From Flavobacteriales bacterium (GTDB taxonomy: Bacteria > Bacteroidota > Bacteroidia > Flavobacteriales_F > PHOS-HE28): a stretch of DNA of 64,000 bases. Both the position numbers and the translations under genes were made by a program. Positions 24,825 to 35,300 of the stretch are shown one piece after another; position 1 is the first letter of the stretch; each line of letters opens with the position of its first letter. Location: the NCBI GenBank assembly GCA_016712535.1, contig JADJQW010000002.1, positions 1-64,000 of the forward strand, read 5' to 3'. The notes beneath the pieces are model-generated. The model was not told the origin of the DNA. It ran no database searches and saw only the letters and a list, made by a program, of their open reading frames with translations.

Positions 24825-26717
24825 ATGAGAAAGGACCTGCTACGGGCACCTGCGCTTTCAGCACTGCTTCTGGTCATTAGCGCTGGATGCCCACCGATCA
24901 ATGCGCAGGGGCAAACCCACGAGATCGATAGCCTGCTCGGCGAGGTCGGCCGCATGCGAGCAACTGGAGACCTGCGGGACACAGCTATTGCCAAGCTTCG
25001 GAACAAGCTCGTGGATAAGCTGAGCAAAGCCGGCGAATACGGAAGCGCGCTGAAACAGGCCGAGGCCTCCATTGCGCTGCTCAATGGCCTTCAAGAGCGC
25101 CATCGCTCTCACCCGAGCGTACAGCTGCTCCTCGCAAAGGCGAACAGGCTGGGCGGGCGCGCCCATTACTTCGAAGCTCGGTATGCCGAGAGCCTCAAGA
25201 GCATGCAGGCTGCGAATCGGCACGCCCTCCTTGCCCGCGATACCGTGGAGGAAGGGAGAAGCCTCATGTACATGGCTTTCTGTTTCCGTGAGATGCAGGA
25301 CACGGCTCAGGCGATCAACTATTCGAGGCGCGCCATCGCCCTGCTGGAGCGCACTGATGCGCAGGCTGACCGAGGCACCGCGATCATGAGCCTCGGGGGC
25401 ATCTATTCGAATGTGAGCATGGTCGATAGCTCGGCCCTGTACTTCCATCGCGCACTGGAGCTTTTCCTTCAGATCGATGCCCGGTCCCAGATCGCTGCTG
25501 CGCAACTGAACCTCGCTGAGCTGTACAATAACAACGGCCTGCACGATTCCGTGGACCATTACCTCGAGCAAGCCGCGCCGTACGTCGACGCTTTGAACCC
25601 GCAGAGCCGGTTGCGCTACAAGGGCATGCTCGGCCGTTCACGTGTGATGGGTGGCCGATTCAAAGAAGGACTCGACCTGCTCGCAGAAGCAGAGGCCGGC
25701 GCGAACGGCAATCCCGCAGATCTCGCCGTGATCCTGCATTTGAAGGCGCTCGCCTATGCAGGCTTGCACGACATGCCCGCTGCAATGGCGGCACTGCGCG
25801 CGGGTGATGATGCGACGGTGGAGGACCTCGACCTCGAGAAGGTGCAGGAGGTGACCGCTTTGCGCGTGGCCTTCGAGCAGGAGCGCGAGGCGGCGCTCGC
25901 GCAGGAACGCATCACCGAGGAGCAGGAGCGGCGGAAACTCGCATACGCAGCGGCAGCACTGCTAGGCGTGGCGGCCATGCTCCTGCTGGCCCTGGTTCGG
26001 GTGCGTTCGCGATCGGCGCGCGCGCTTCGCCTCAAGAACGACGAGCTGATCCGCGCCCAGGAGCAGCTCGTCCGAAGCGAGAAGCGGCGCGAAGCCGAGC
26101 AGGTGCGCACGCGGATCGCGCGCGACATCCACGACGACATGGGCGGTGAGCTCACCAAGATCCGCCTGCTCGGAGGCGAGGCCCAGCATCTCTTGCGCAG
26201 CGATCCCGGTCAGGCGGGCATGGCCGTGGAGCGCATGGCACGCTCGGCGCAGCTGGCGAGCGATTCCTTGCGCGACATCGTATGGGCCACCGATCCGCAT
26301 TACGATACACGGCAAGGGACATTGGACCATGCGCGCGATCTGATCCAGCGGATGCTGGAGGGCAGCGGCCCGAAGTACACGATGGACCTGCAGCTCGATG
26401 GTCCCGATGGACCGGTGGACACTGCTTGGAAGCAGAACCTCATCCGTATCCTGAAAGAAGCGCTGAATAATGCCTTGAAGCATGCGCAGGCCTCGCGCAT
26501 CGATGTGACCCTGTTGCTGACCGAGGACGGCTATCGGCTTACCGTGCAGGATGATGGCCGCGGCCTGGGCTCCTCCGGATCGGGCAGCGGCCATGGGCTC
26601 CGGAACATGCGGGCCAGAGCCGCGAGCATGGGCGCACGTTTCGATGTGAGCGCCCCGCCCGAAGGCGGATGCCGCATGGAGCTGCAAGGCACCAAGCTGG
26701 CTCCGGCATACCACTAA
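24825..26717 (+). CDS. TPR-repeat sensor histidine kinase (HisKA_3/NarX type), second copy
   Basis: 630 residues with the same plan as the previous kinase: signal peptide (cleavage near NAQG), TPR array in the periplasm, coiled-coil, membrane helix (AAAALLGVAAMLLLALV, near 385), HisKA_3 with His436 in ARDIHDDMGG, and ATPase motifs LKEALNNALKHAQA and DDGRGLG. The segment before the helix (VEDLDLEKVQEVTALRVAFEQE) is nearly the same as in the adenylate cyclase at 42608, showing a shared sensor module. No promoter module was found in the 236-bp gap upstream. Its last codons overlap promoter module 2, which serves the response regulator. Confidence 0.9.
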   Translation: MRKDLLRAPALSALLLVISAGCPPINAQGQTHEIDSLLGEVGRMRATGDLRDTAIAKLRNKLVDKLSKAGEYGSALKQAEASIALLNGLQERHRSHPSVQLLLAKANRLGGRAHYFEARYAESLKSMQAANRHALLARDTVEEGRSLMYMAFCFREMQDTAQAINYSRRAIALLERTDAQADRGTAIMSLGGIYSNVSMVDSSALYFHRALELFLQIDARSQIAAAQLNLAELYNNNGLHDSVDHYLEQAAPYVDALNPQSRLRYKGMLGRSRVMGGRFKEGLDLLAEAEAGANGNPADLAVILHLKALAYAGLHDMPAAMAALRAGDDATVEDLDLEKVQEVTALRVAFEQEREAALAQERITEEQERRKLAYAAAALLGVAAMLLLALVRVRSRSARALRLKNDELIRAQEQLVRSEKRREAEQVRTRIARDIHDDMGGELTKIRLLGGEAQHLLRSDPGQAGMAVERMARSAQLASDSLRDIVWATDPHYDTRQGTLDHARDLIQRMLEGSGPKYTMDLQLDGPDGPVDTAWKQNLIRILKEALNNALKHAQASRIDVTLLLTEDGYRLTVQDDGRGLGSSGSGSGHGLRNMRARAASMGARFDVSAPPEGGCRMELQGTKLAPAYH

Positions 26718-26755
26718 TGTGGTATTCCGCCGAAGCGGTGCGGCGTGTTGCTTCG
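26708..26755 (+). promoter_or_regulatory. Promoter module 2: palindrome overlapping the kinase stop, before the NarL-type regulator
   Basis: ATACCACTAATGTGGTAT (26708-26725) with 7-bp arms contains the stop codon of the second kinase. After 22 bp lies TTGCTTCG (26748-26755), identical to the octamer of module 4. The regulator start is at 26898, so the leader would be about 140 nt, longer than at the other modules. Confidence 0.7.
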
Positions 26756-26897
26756 GCGTCAACATATCCTTCCCTGTGCATGATGTTCCTGGCGATGACG
26801 ATCATGTCATCGCCAGGAGGGTCATGGGCCTTTGCAGGTTCGGCGTCAACGGTTAGCTTAGGCAGCGATTCCGGCTACGTGTGCCCGGACCTTGCGC

Positions 26898-27539
26898 ATG
26901 AGCGAATCGAACATCCGTGTCATCATCGTTGAGGACGACACCGAGATCCGAGATTTGATGCGGCGGTCCTTGGAGCGAGAGGCTGGGCTCCGCGTGGTTG
27001 GCTTGTTCGGAGATGCCGAAGGCTTCTTGGAGCGTTTCGAGGAGCTGGAGCCGGACGTGGTGCTGATGGATATCGGCCTACCGGACATGAGCGGCATCGA
27101 TTGCGTGGCGAAGGCGAAGCCGATGCGGCCGCAGACCCAATTCCTCATGAGCACGGTCTTCGAGAATCCGGCCTTCATCTTCCAGGCCCTGTGCGCCGGT
27201 GCAACGGGCTACCTGGTGAAGAACGCCGGACAGGAGCAATTGGCCATCGCCGTTCGCGATTTGCACGAGGGCGGCTCCCCCATGTCATCGACCATCGCAC
27301 GGCTGGTGGTGGATTCCTTCCAGAACGGCGTGAAGACAAGGATCCAGGACCACGCCCTCACGGATCGGGAGAAGGGCATCCTGGACCAATTAGCCCAAGG
27401 CCTGATGTACAAGGAGATCGCCGCCAAAACGGGCATCAGCACCGAGACCGTGCGCAAGCACGTGCGCAACATCTACGAGAAGCTGCAGGTAGGCTCCCGC
27501 ATGGAGGCCATCCGGAAGGTGTACCCCAACGGCTACTGA
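26898..27539 (+). CDS. NarL/LuxR-family response regulator
   Basis: 213 residues. The receiver domain has the acidic pair in IIVEDDTEIRDLM, the phospho-acceptor Asp58 in VVLMDIGLPDMSG, and the conserved Thr/Ser and Lys (STVFEN..., YLVKNAG). The C-terminal HTH is LuxR-type: LTDREKGILDQLAQGLMYKEIAAKTGISTETVRKHV (about residues 150-185). It follows two HisKA_3 kinases, its expected partners. The promoter module in front of it and in front of neighbouring surface-protein genes makes it the leading candidate to bind the 18-bp palindrome, with positive autoregulation; this is inference. The ATG at 26898 was preferred over a TTG two codons earlier. Confidence 0.93.
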   Translation: MSESNIRVIIVEDDTEIRDLMRRSLEREAGLRVVGLFGDAEGFLERFEELEPDVVLMDIGLPDMSGIDCVAKAKPMRPQTQFLMSTVFENPAFIFQALCAGATGYLVKNAGQEQLAIAVRDLHEGGSPMSSTIARLVVDSFQNGVKTRIQDHALTDREKGILDQLAQGLMYKEIAAKTGISTETVRKHVRNIYEKLQVGSRMEAIRKVYPNGY

Positions 27540-27546
27540 ATCCGGT

Positions 27547-27594
27547 CTACTACTGACGTGGTATTTCCTGGGCCATCGTGCGCCGCTTGCTTTG
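27547..27594 (+). promoter_or_regulatory. Promoter module 3: before the barrel-TANFOR-FN3 operon
   Basis: CTACTACTGACGTGGTAT (27547-27564) keeps the right arm and a degenerate left arm. TTGCTTTG (27587-27594) follows after 22 bp and matches TAnnTTTG at all but one fixed position. It starts 8 bp after the regulator stop and ends 20 bp before the next ATG. Confidence 0.7.
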
Positions 27595-27613
27595 GCCATA
27601 AGCATGCACGCGC

Positions 27614-29335
27614 ATGCGAGGGGCCATGCGCAGCGTCAGACAGGCGGTCAATAGGTCAAAGTGGGCATTGCTCCTGATCGGGTTACTGGCGCCTGGGCCG
27701 GGCCGATCGCAAGACCTCGCGCAGATCGGCCAGAGGAAACCGTTCGGCCTCTCCGGAAGCATCTCACTGCAAGGCGGGCCCTATTTCTACAGCGGCGATG
27801 GTGAAGCGCGCAATCAGCCGTTCTTCTGGAACAGCACTGGTACCATCACGCTCTCGATCTGGGGTTGGCAGGCCCCGTTCAGCTTCTCCGTCGGCTCGCA
27901 GGAACGTACGTGGACCCAGCCCTTCAACCGTTATGGCGTGAGCCCCTTCTATAAGTGGGCGAAGCTGCACCTAGGCTATCGCAGCATGCGCTTCAACCCT
28001 TACACGTTCGCCGGCCTTCAGTTCTATGGCGGGGGCCTGGAGCTGGAGCCGAAGGGCTTCCGCTTCGCGGCATTCTACGGTCGCTTCAACAAGCCCATTG
28101 CGCAGGACACCCTTGGCAGCATCGTACCCGTGCCGGCCTACCGACGCATGGGCATGGGCGTGAAGATCGGTGCCGGCTCGCGCAGGAATCACGTTGACCT
28201 GATGGTCTTCCGCGCAGCTGACGATACCGCTTCGATACCGGAGGTCACCGGAAACGCGCGCGTGACACCCATGGAGAACGTGGCGGTCGGGCTCACTGCC
28301 CGGATCGCGCTCAGCAAGAAGATCACCTGGGAACTGGATGCGGCAGGGAGCGCGATCACTGAGGATGTCCGGGCTCCTGTGCTCGTGAATGATGACCTGC
28401 GCCGCTTCTCCACCGGGCTGTTCACGCCGCGCATCGGGACCCGGGCGCTCTTCGCCGGCAACACCTCGTTGCGCTGGAGCAGCAGGCATTTCAACCTCCG
28501 CTTGCAATACAAGGAAGTGGAGCCGGGTTACCGCTCACTGGGCGCCTTCTACCAGCAGACCGACCTGCGCGCGGTGACCGCGGAGCCCAGCCTTCGCCTG
28601 ATGAAGGGCAAGCTGCGCATCGGCGGCAGCTATGGATTGCAGCAGGACAATATCCGGATGACGAAGGTGACCACTTCGGTGCGCCGCATCGGGTCGGCCC
28701 AGGTATCCTGGAATCCTTCGAACGCATATGGGATCGACGCTTCCTACTCCAACTACGGAGTGGTCCAGCAAGCGGGCCTGCGCGTGCTCAACGACACCTT
28801 CCGGGTAGCCCAGGCCAACCGCAACATCGTTGTCGCGCAGCGCATCAACCTGCGCAACAAGCTGCGCACGTGGTCGGCAATGCTCTCGGGCGGCTACCAG
28901 GAGCTCGTTGACCTGAACCCCTTCGGGACATTCTCCAGCGCGGAGAACCAGGTGCTGCATGCGAACCTGCACATCAGTCGAATCCGCGCCCGCGACAACC
29001 TGATGGTGAGCGGGGGGCTCAACGCCAACCGCAACACGACGGAAGCCGGCGAGTTCATCCTCGCGGGCCCCACCCTCGGGTTCTCGCGGCCCTTCGCCAA
29101 GCAGAAGCTCATGCTCTCGCTCTCGGGCAGCTACAACCAAGCCTATTTCGATGGCGCTGAGGCCGGCACCACGATCAATGCGAATCACACGCTGCAATAC
29201 AGCGCAGGCCGCTCGCACCGCTTTCAGCTAACGATCACGGCCCTGCAGAACCGCACCACGTTCGTCGCCGTCCGCGAGTTCACCGAGGTGCGATTCATGG
29301 GTGGTTACGTGCTCACATTCCAAACCAAGTCCTGA
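27614..29335 (+). CDS. Outer-membrane beta-barrel protein, first gene of the surface operon
   Basis: 573 residues from 27614 (an internal ATG at 27626 is also possible). The signal peptide (WALLLIGLLAPGPGRSQ) is followed by alternating hydrophobic/polar strands rich in Gly, Tyr, Phe and Arg, for example FGLSGSISLQGGPYFYSGDG and KLHLGYRSMRFNPYTFAG, as in porin-like barrels. No Cys, no TonB box and no T9SS tail were seen. The product family is not one I can name. The next gene starts 3 bp after its stop, so it is translationally linked to the giant TANFOR-like protein; a role as its outer-membrane anchor or exporter is possible. Confidence 0.75.
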   Translation: MRGAMRSVRQAVNRSKWALLLIGLLAPGPGRSQDLAQIGQRKPFGLSGSISLQGGPYFYSGDGEARNQPFFWNSTGTITLSIWGWQAPFSFSVGSQERTWTQPFNRYGVSPFYKWAKLHLGYRSMRFNPYTFAGLQFYGGGLELEPKGFRFAAFYGRFNKPIAQDTLGSIVPVPAYRRMGMGVKIGAGSRRNHVDLMVFRAADDTASIPEVTGNARVTPMENVAVGLTARIALSKKITWELDAAGSAITEDVRAPVLVNDDLRRFSTGLFTPRIGTRALFAGNTSLRWSSRHFNLRLQYKEVEPGYRSLGAFYQQTDLRAVTAEPSLRLMKGKLRIGGSYGLQQDNIRMTKVTTSVRRIGSAQVSWNPSNAYGIDASYSNYGVVQQAGLRVLNDTFRVAQANRNIVVAQRINLRNKLRTWSAMLSGGYQELVDLNPFGTFSSAENQVLHANLHISRIRARDNLMVSGGLNANRNTTEAGEFILAGPTLGFSRPFAKQKLMLSLSGSYNQAYFDGAEAGTTINANHTLQYSAGRSHRFQLTITALQNRTTFVAVREFTEVRFMGGYVLTFQTKS

Positions 29336-29338
29336 TCC

Positions 29339-32300
29339 ATGCGCCACGTTGCATCCGCGCTCATCGCCACTGCAGCCGCCGTGCTGCTCTCGGCCGCCTT
29401 GCATGCACAAGGCGAATATCCGCTCACGATCAGCACCAGCGTCCTGCCGCCCTATTCGCCCAGCATCGCCAACTATTTCAGCAGCAGCAGCAACGTCGCC
29501 TTCGTCATCTTCAACAGCACGACGGAAACGAAACGCGTGTACCTGGCGGGCTCGATCACCCGCATTCCGGAGGAGGACCTCTCCGCCACGGTGGACGGAC
29601 AGCAGGCCTGGAGCGCGCCCCCCTTGATCGTTCCGCCCGGCTCGAACTACTTCACTGGCGATAACCTGGTGCCCATCCTGAACGCCATCAACGGGAACCC
29701 GGCAACGCTGGTAGGTGATGGGCTGGAAGACCAGCTTCGGCTTGGCGTGATCCCAGAAGGTGAGTACGAGCTCTGCCTGCGCGTGTATGACTACGACGTG
29801 CCCGGCACCGCCCTTTCAGCCGATGGATGCCGGATCTTCACCATCCGGGAATTGGAGCCGCCGGAGCCCTTGGCGCCGTCCTGCCAGGATGATGGCGTGG
29901 GTGAGATGGTGACCCCGCAGGATCCGCAGTTCATCCTCTTCAACTGGTTCCTGCCTGGGGGGGTTCCGCCCGGCGTGACCTTCTCGTACGAGTTCCGGCT
30001 GGTTCGCATTGAAAGTCCAACAAATGCGCAGGCCGCATTGGAGACGAGCACCGATGTGGTGTACGAGACAAGCGTGCCCACGAACCAACTTATCTACACG
30101 CAGATGATGCCGGCCCTTGAGCCGGGGCGCATGTATGCCTGGTGGGTGCGCGCTGTGCCATTCCCAAGTGATGCCGCCTTGGTGCGCAACAACGGCTACA
30201 TGCGTCCATGCACGTTCACTTACCAAGAACATGGCGATACGGAGTTCGGGCTGAGCTTTCCCGTGCAGCAGGATACCCTGCCTTGGGACCTAATCCCCAT
30301 CATGGCGCGATTCGAGCCGCATGCCCCTCCCAACGATGACCTTACCACCGGAAAATTCTGGAGCCGGTTGGACGTGTACAAGGACGGAGCCTTTCTCAAC
30401 CGCACATTCCGACACACGCAGACGAATGAGATCGATTGGGGTCGAGGGTACTATCACTCGCAAATGGAATTGCTCGGTAACCCATCGGATTTCACCGAGG
30501 AGCAAGCCCGCCACATCAACATATACACCAACAGCCCCGATGCCGAGGGCCGGTTCAAGCGCGGATCAAGCTATGCGCTATCCGCAGACCTGCGCACGAA
30601 GAACCGTGCAGGCTTGGATGTGCGCTATGGAGATGCGGAAGGGATCTTCGTCTCGGGCATGGGGCGACCGAGACCCCTGACCCCGGCGAACAACGCACTG
30701 CTGCCGAAGAACGGCGGTGATACCACCATCACCGGATTCGCCCCGGTGATGCTGCGTTTCCAGACCGCAGATGAACCGATGGCACTTCGCCCGCCATTCC
30801 CAATCCGCATCCTCTACGGCTCGAACGCCCCCACCCAAACCCATGGCCAGGCACATGAACGTTGGCGCTTGGAGGTCTCGCGCTCCGCGACCATGACCAG
30901 CCCGATACTCGTGCGCAGCAAAGTGCTAGGGCCCGTGCAACTGATTGATGATGCATGCAGCGATGCCTGCGTCAAGGACCAGTTCTACAGGTTGGACTCA
31001 GTAGAATTCGCGCCAGCGGACACGGGCACCTACTACTGGCGCGTGGCCTGGCTCCAAGACCCCGGCTCCGAAGCCGGAGCGACCTACCACGACGGCCCAG
31101 TTCGGATGTTCCGTGTGGCAGCCGACACGACAGCACCGCCCGCGGAAGAGGAGGTGCGCCCGCGCGAATGCGTGAGCATCTGCCGGGCCGCGCCCACACC
31201 GATGGCGCAGCGCGTGCCCGTAACGAGCGCTGCTGTCACGGACACGATCGCCATCGGGTTGTTCCGCATGCGCATCACGGAGATCGCATGGGCCGGCGGC
31301 ACCGCCAGCGGTGAAGGCCTGATCCCTGTGCCATTCATGAACTGCCCCATGAAGGTGAGTTTCACCGACGCGCAGATCAATGCGCAGAAAGTGATGTATC
31401 AAGGCGATGTATACGGCCGATACGACAATGAATCCATCGTCCCAGCCGCCTGGCGAATGGGCGCCGGGCTTGCAGCGGGCTTCAGCCCGAGCGCCGTGCA
31501 GCAGATTGATGACTACCTCAATGCCGCTGGCCGCCTCACCATGCAGCTCACAGGCAATTCGCCCATGGGCCTGCCCATCGGCATCGCCGCCGACGTGCCG
31601 GGCGGCCGTTTCACCGTGGGCATCGTGGGCATGCAGTTCACCGACACAGTGGCGAAGCTCAACGCCATGATGAGCGTGCCCGTGCCAGAGCTCGGCTTCA
31701 ACTACGGGCTCGGCGTAACCGATCAGGTCTTCCATCCGGATGGCGTAGGCTGCCCCGATAGCGACGCCATGCTCTACCTGGTGGACGATGTGCGCGTGGG
31801 CATCGGTGGCGATTCACTGGTGATGAAGGGCACACGCTTCGATCCCGCGAACCACATGGCCGTGGTGGACTCCGGTACTTACGCGGCTTGGGACTGCCGA
31901 GGCTTCCGCGCCTTGCAGATCGATGCGCAATGGCGATTCGATCGCGAGCATCTGAAAGAGGACCGGCCCGACGGCACCTCTGGTCCAGAGAAGATCGTGG
32001 CCGCCATGAAGATGCGCACGGGGCGTGGCGGGCTCATGGGCCGCGTGGATTTCAACAAGCCCTTCCACATCGATGGCGCGGAAGGCTGGGGCTTCGACGT
32101 GCAGGAAGCCTGGCTCGACATGGCCAGTTATGCGAACCCGCCGGAGATGAGCCTGGAGCCCGCTGTGGCGCAGCATATCGGCCTCACCGATGCGCAAGGC
32201 GCTGCCCAAGCGGCATGGCGCGGGTTCTACCTGAAACGGGCGATGCTGCGCCTGCCCAATGGCGTGAAGCGCTTCGGCAGCACGGAGCGCGTCTCCGGCG

Positions 32301-35300
32301 TGGTGGATGACCTGGTTGTGAATGGCGACGGGCTCACCGCCAGCTTCAAGCTCGCCAACCTCCTGGGCGAGAATGAAGGAGACCTGGCCGGGTGGGCCAT
32401 CTCACTGGATACGCTGCGCATGGACATCGTGCAGAACAGTTTCCACCAGACCGGGATCAAGGGACGCATCCGCACATCCGTGAGCAGCACCTTGCTGGAT
32501 TATTCCGGCGTGTTCCGCCAGAGCCTCACCAACGACGACCATTGGCTCGAGTTCCTCGTGCAGCCCCAAGAGGACCTCTCCTTCCCGATCCCCTTCCTCT
32601 ATTCCTCGCTCGAGCTCGAGGAGACCAGTACGCTGACCGCGGTGATCGCGAACGAGGGATCGACCACTTCCGCGCGCGCCAAAGCCACGCTTCATGGCCG
32701 CCTGAATCTGGCCACGCCCGAGACGGCGCCTGTGCAGCTCAACTTCACGGGGATCGAATTCCAGGACCTGTGGTTCAGCACCGATGCGCCCTACACCAAC
32801 ATCGATAGCGCAGTGAGCTTCTCCTACGCCAGTCCGCAGAAGTACATGGGCGTGGCACTTGAGGAAGAGGATGCTCAATTGAGCAATGGCGGCACGGCCA
32901 GCGGTTTCCCGGTGAGCATCACCGAGGTGAAGGGTGAGCGCACCACCATCGATGGCAAGCCCGCTGCCGGCATCGCCTACGACATCAACCTCCAGCTCGT
33001 AGACAACAGCAACATCTTCCGCGCAACCACGCGAGTGGCGACCCTGGGCGTGCTCAACACGAGCAGCATCCACGAATGGGGCGCGCACGAGATGCGGCTC
33101 GATTCGATCGGTGTTGAGGGCGACAACGGCGCAGTGGACATCCACGGCGGGCTGCGGTGGTACCGGGATAGCCCCACCTACGGCAACGGTATCCGCGGAA
33201 GCCTTCGCGCGAGCTTCTGGAAAAAGAAGATCGAGGTGCTGGCCAACGCGCAGTTCGGTGACAAGAGCGGCAGCAGATACTGGTACGTGGATGCGATGCT
33301 CGCCAAGGAGGGCGGATTCAACAAGCCATCGGCCTTCACCGTGTACGGCTTCGGCGGCGCAGCGTGGTACCACATGCGCAGGAATGGCGCGCTCCCCCTC
33401 TCAACCGAGATCACCGCGCAGGAGATCGAGAATGTCGGCGACTCCCTGTTCGAGCCGGGAATCACCCTCAGCGGCATGAGCTTCACGCCGGATGCCTCCA
33501 TCGGCTTGGGTTTCCAGGGCACCATCATCTTCGGCGACCCCAGCAGCGGTTACGCATACAACGGCGATGCAACGCTCGGCGCGCAGTTCTCCAGCACCGG
33601 CGGCATCGAGACCTTGTCGCTCACGACGAACCTGGCCCTGCTGCACAAACGAGAGGACACGGGGCATGTGCCCCTCAAGGGCGATGGCAGCATCTCATAC
33701 GACTTCGCCAATGACGTGCTCGCCGCGAACTTCAATGTGTTCGTGGATGTGAAGGCAGCAGAGACCAGCGTGCTCTATGGCAACGGCCCGCAGAAGAGAG
33801 CGGGCGCCATCGCGCTGTACATCGGCCCGGAGAACTGGCACCTGCTGCTGGGCACGCCTTCAGAGAGAGTGGGCCTCACTGCTGCGGGCTTCATCTCCGG
33901 CGGCTTCTACTTCATGCTGGGCGACGATCTGCCGGGCATTCCGCTGCCGCCCGCTGAATTGCTCGCTCATGCCCCTCCGAGCTACTTCGCCGGAAGAGCG
34001 GACATCGGCGACGCATCGGGCATCGCTTTCGGCGCGAACCTGCCGTTCTCCAAGCGTGATACGGTGGTGGTGTTCCGCTACCACATCCAAGGAGAGGTCG
34101 GCTTCGACATCCTCTTCCGCTTGAGCGATGGCATGGAATGCCTGAACATCCCGGATCCGGGCATAGGGCCGTTCTATGCCGAAGGGCAGGCGTATGGCTA
34201 CATCGATGCATCGGTAGGCATCTACGTTGACATCTGGCTCGCCTCCGGCGAATTCCACCTGTTCGATGTGAGCGCGGGCGGCCTCTTCCAATGCGGATTC
34301 GCGAATCCCTCCTGGCTGAGCGGCTTCATCTATGGCACCTATGACATCCTGCACGGTGCGATCTCCGGATCGGTCACCCTGCCCTTCAAGGCCGGACAGC
34401 GCTGCCAGGTCCCCGAGAACGGCATGCTCGCGAACCTGAACCCGATCGGCGATCTGTCTCCGGAAGACAAGGACGGCTTGCCGCCCGGGTGCGCGAATGC
34501 GGCGCTATGCGGCGTCGATTGCGGCATCGAGCCTGAAGTGGTCTTCAACCTGAAGATCGACTCGCCCTTCACCATGCAGCAGATCAACAGCAACGGATCC
34601 CGCACCACGCGCACCTTCCGCATCGTGAAGGAGGCCTTTGAGCTGAAGCGCAACGGTGCCGTGCTGGCCGGTACGCAAACCTTCAATGCTGCGCAGGACC
34701 ATCTGTCCATGCGCCCATCGCAATACCTGGAGCCCCTTTCCACGCACACCATCACCATCAAGCTGCGCGGCGAAGAGCGCCTGGCCAACGGTCAATGGGC
34801 ACAGGTAATGCACAACAATGCGCCAGTCCGTTGGGAGCGCACGCACACCTTCAAGACCAATGAGGGCATCAAGGAGCTCACCGCGGGCAATGTGGATGTG
34901 AGCTACCCCTTCCTGGGCCAGCGTTACTTCCTGCAGGACGAATGCCGGATGGGGAAGATCATCTGCAAGTCTGACCTGAGCAATCAACCGGTCTTCAAGA
35001 CGAGACCGGGTCGAAGGCGCGTGTTCAAGGCTGTTTTCCTGCCGATCAATGGCGGCACTCCGCTCGAGAAGCCGGCAACCGCGACCCATTTCGAGAAGTC
35101 GGTGATCAACTTCGAGATTCCGGCATTGCTGAACAGCCGCACGTATGCGCTGCGCATCGTGGCCCGTGACGAGATCGACTTCGGCACCATGGAGATCAGC
35201 GGTGATGGCCTGGCATCCGGCGGCAGCACCCCGCAGATGCCCGGCTTCCCTGGAGCAAGCAGCTCTTCCATGCCTGTGGCATCGGTGACCACGAACACCA

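Noticed and set aside
24601..24828. A 75-codon open frame in the gap between the two TPR kinases
   Set aside because: No recognisable sequence, no promoter module or ribosome-binding signal, and composition unlike its neighbours; the gap is better left as non-coding or as a leader.
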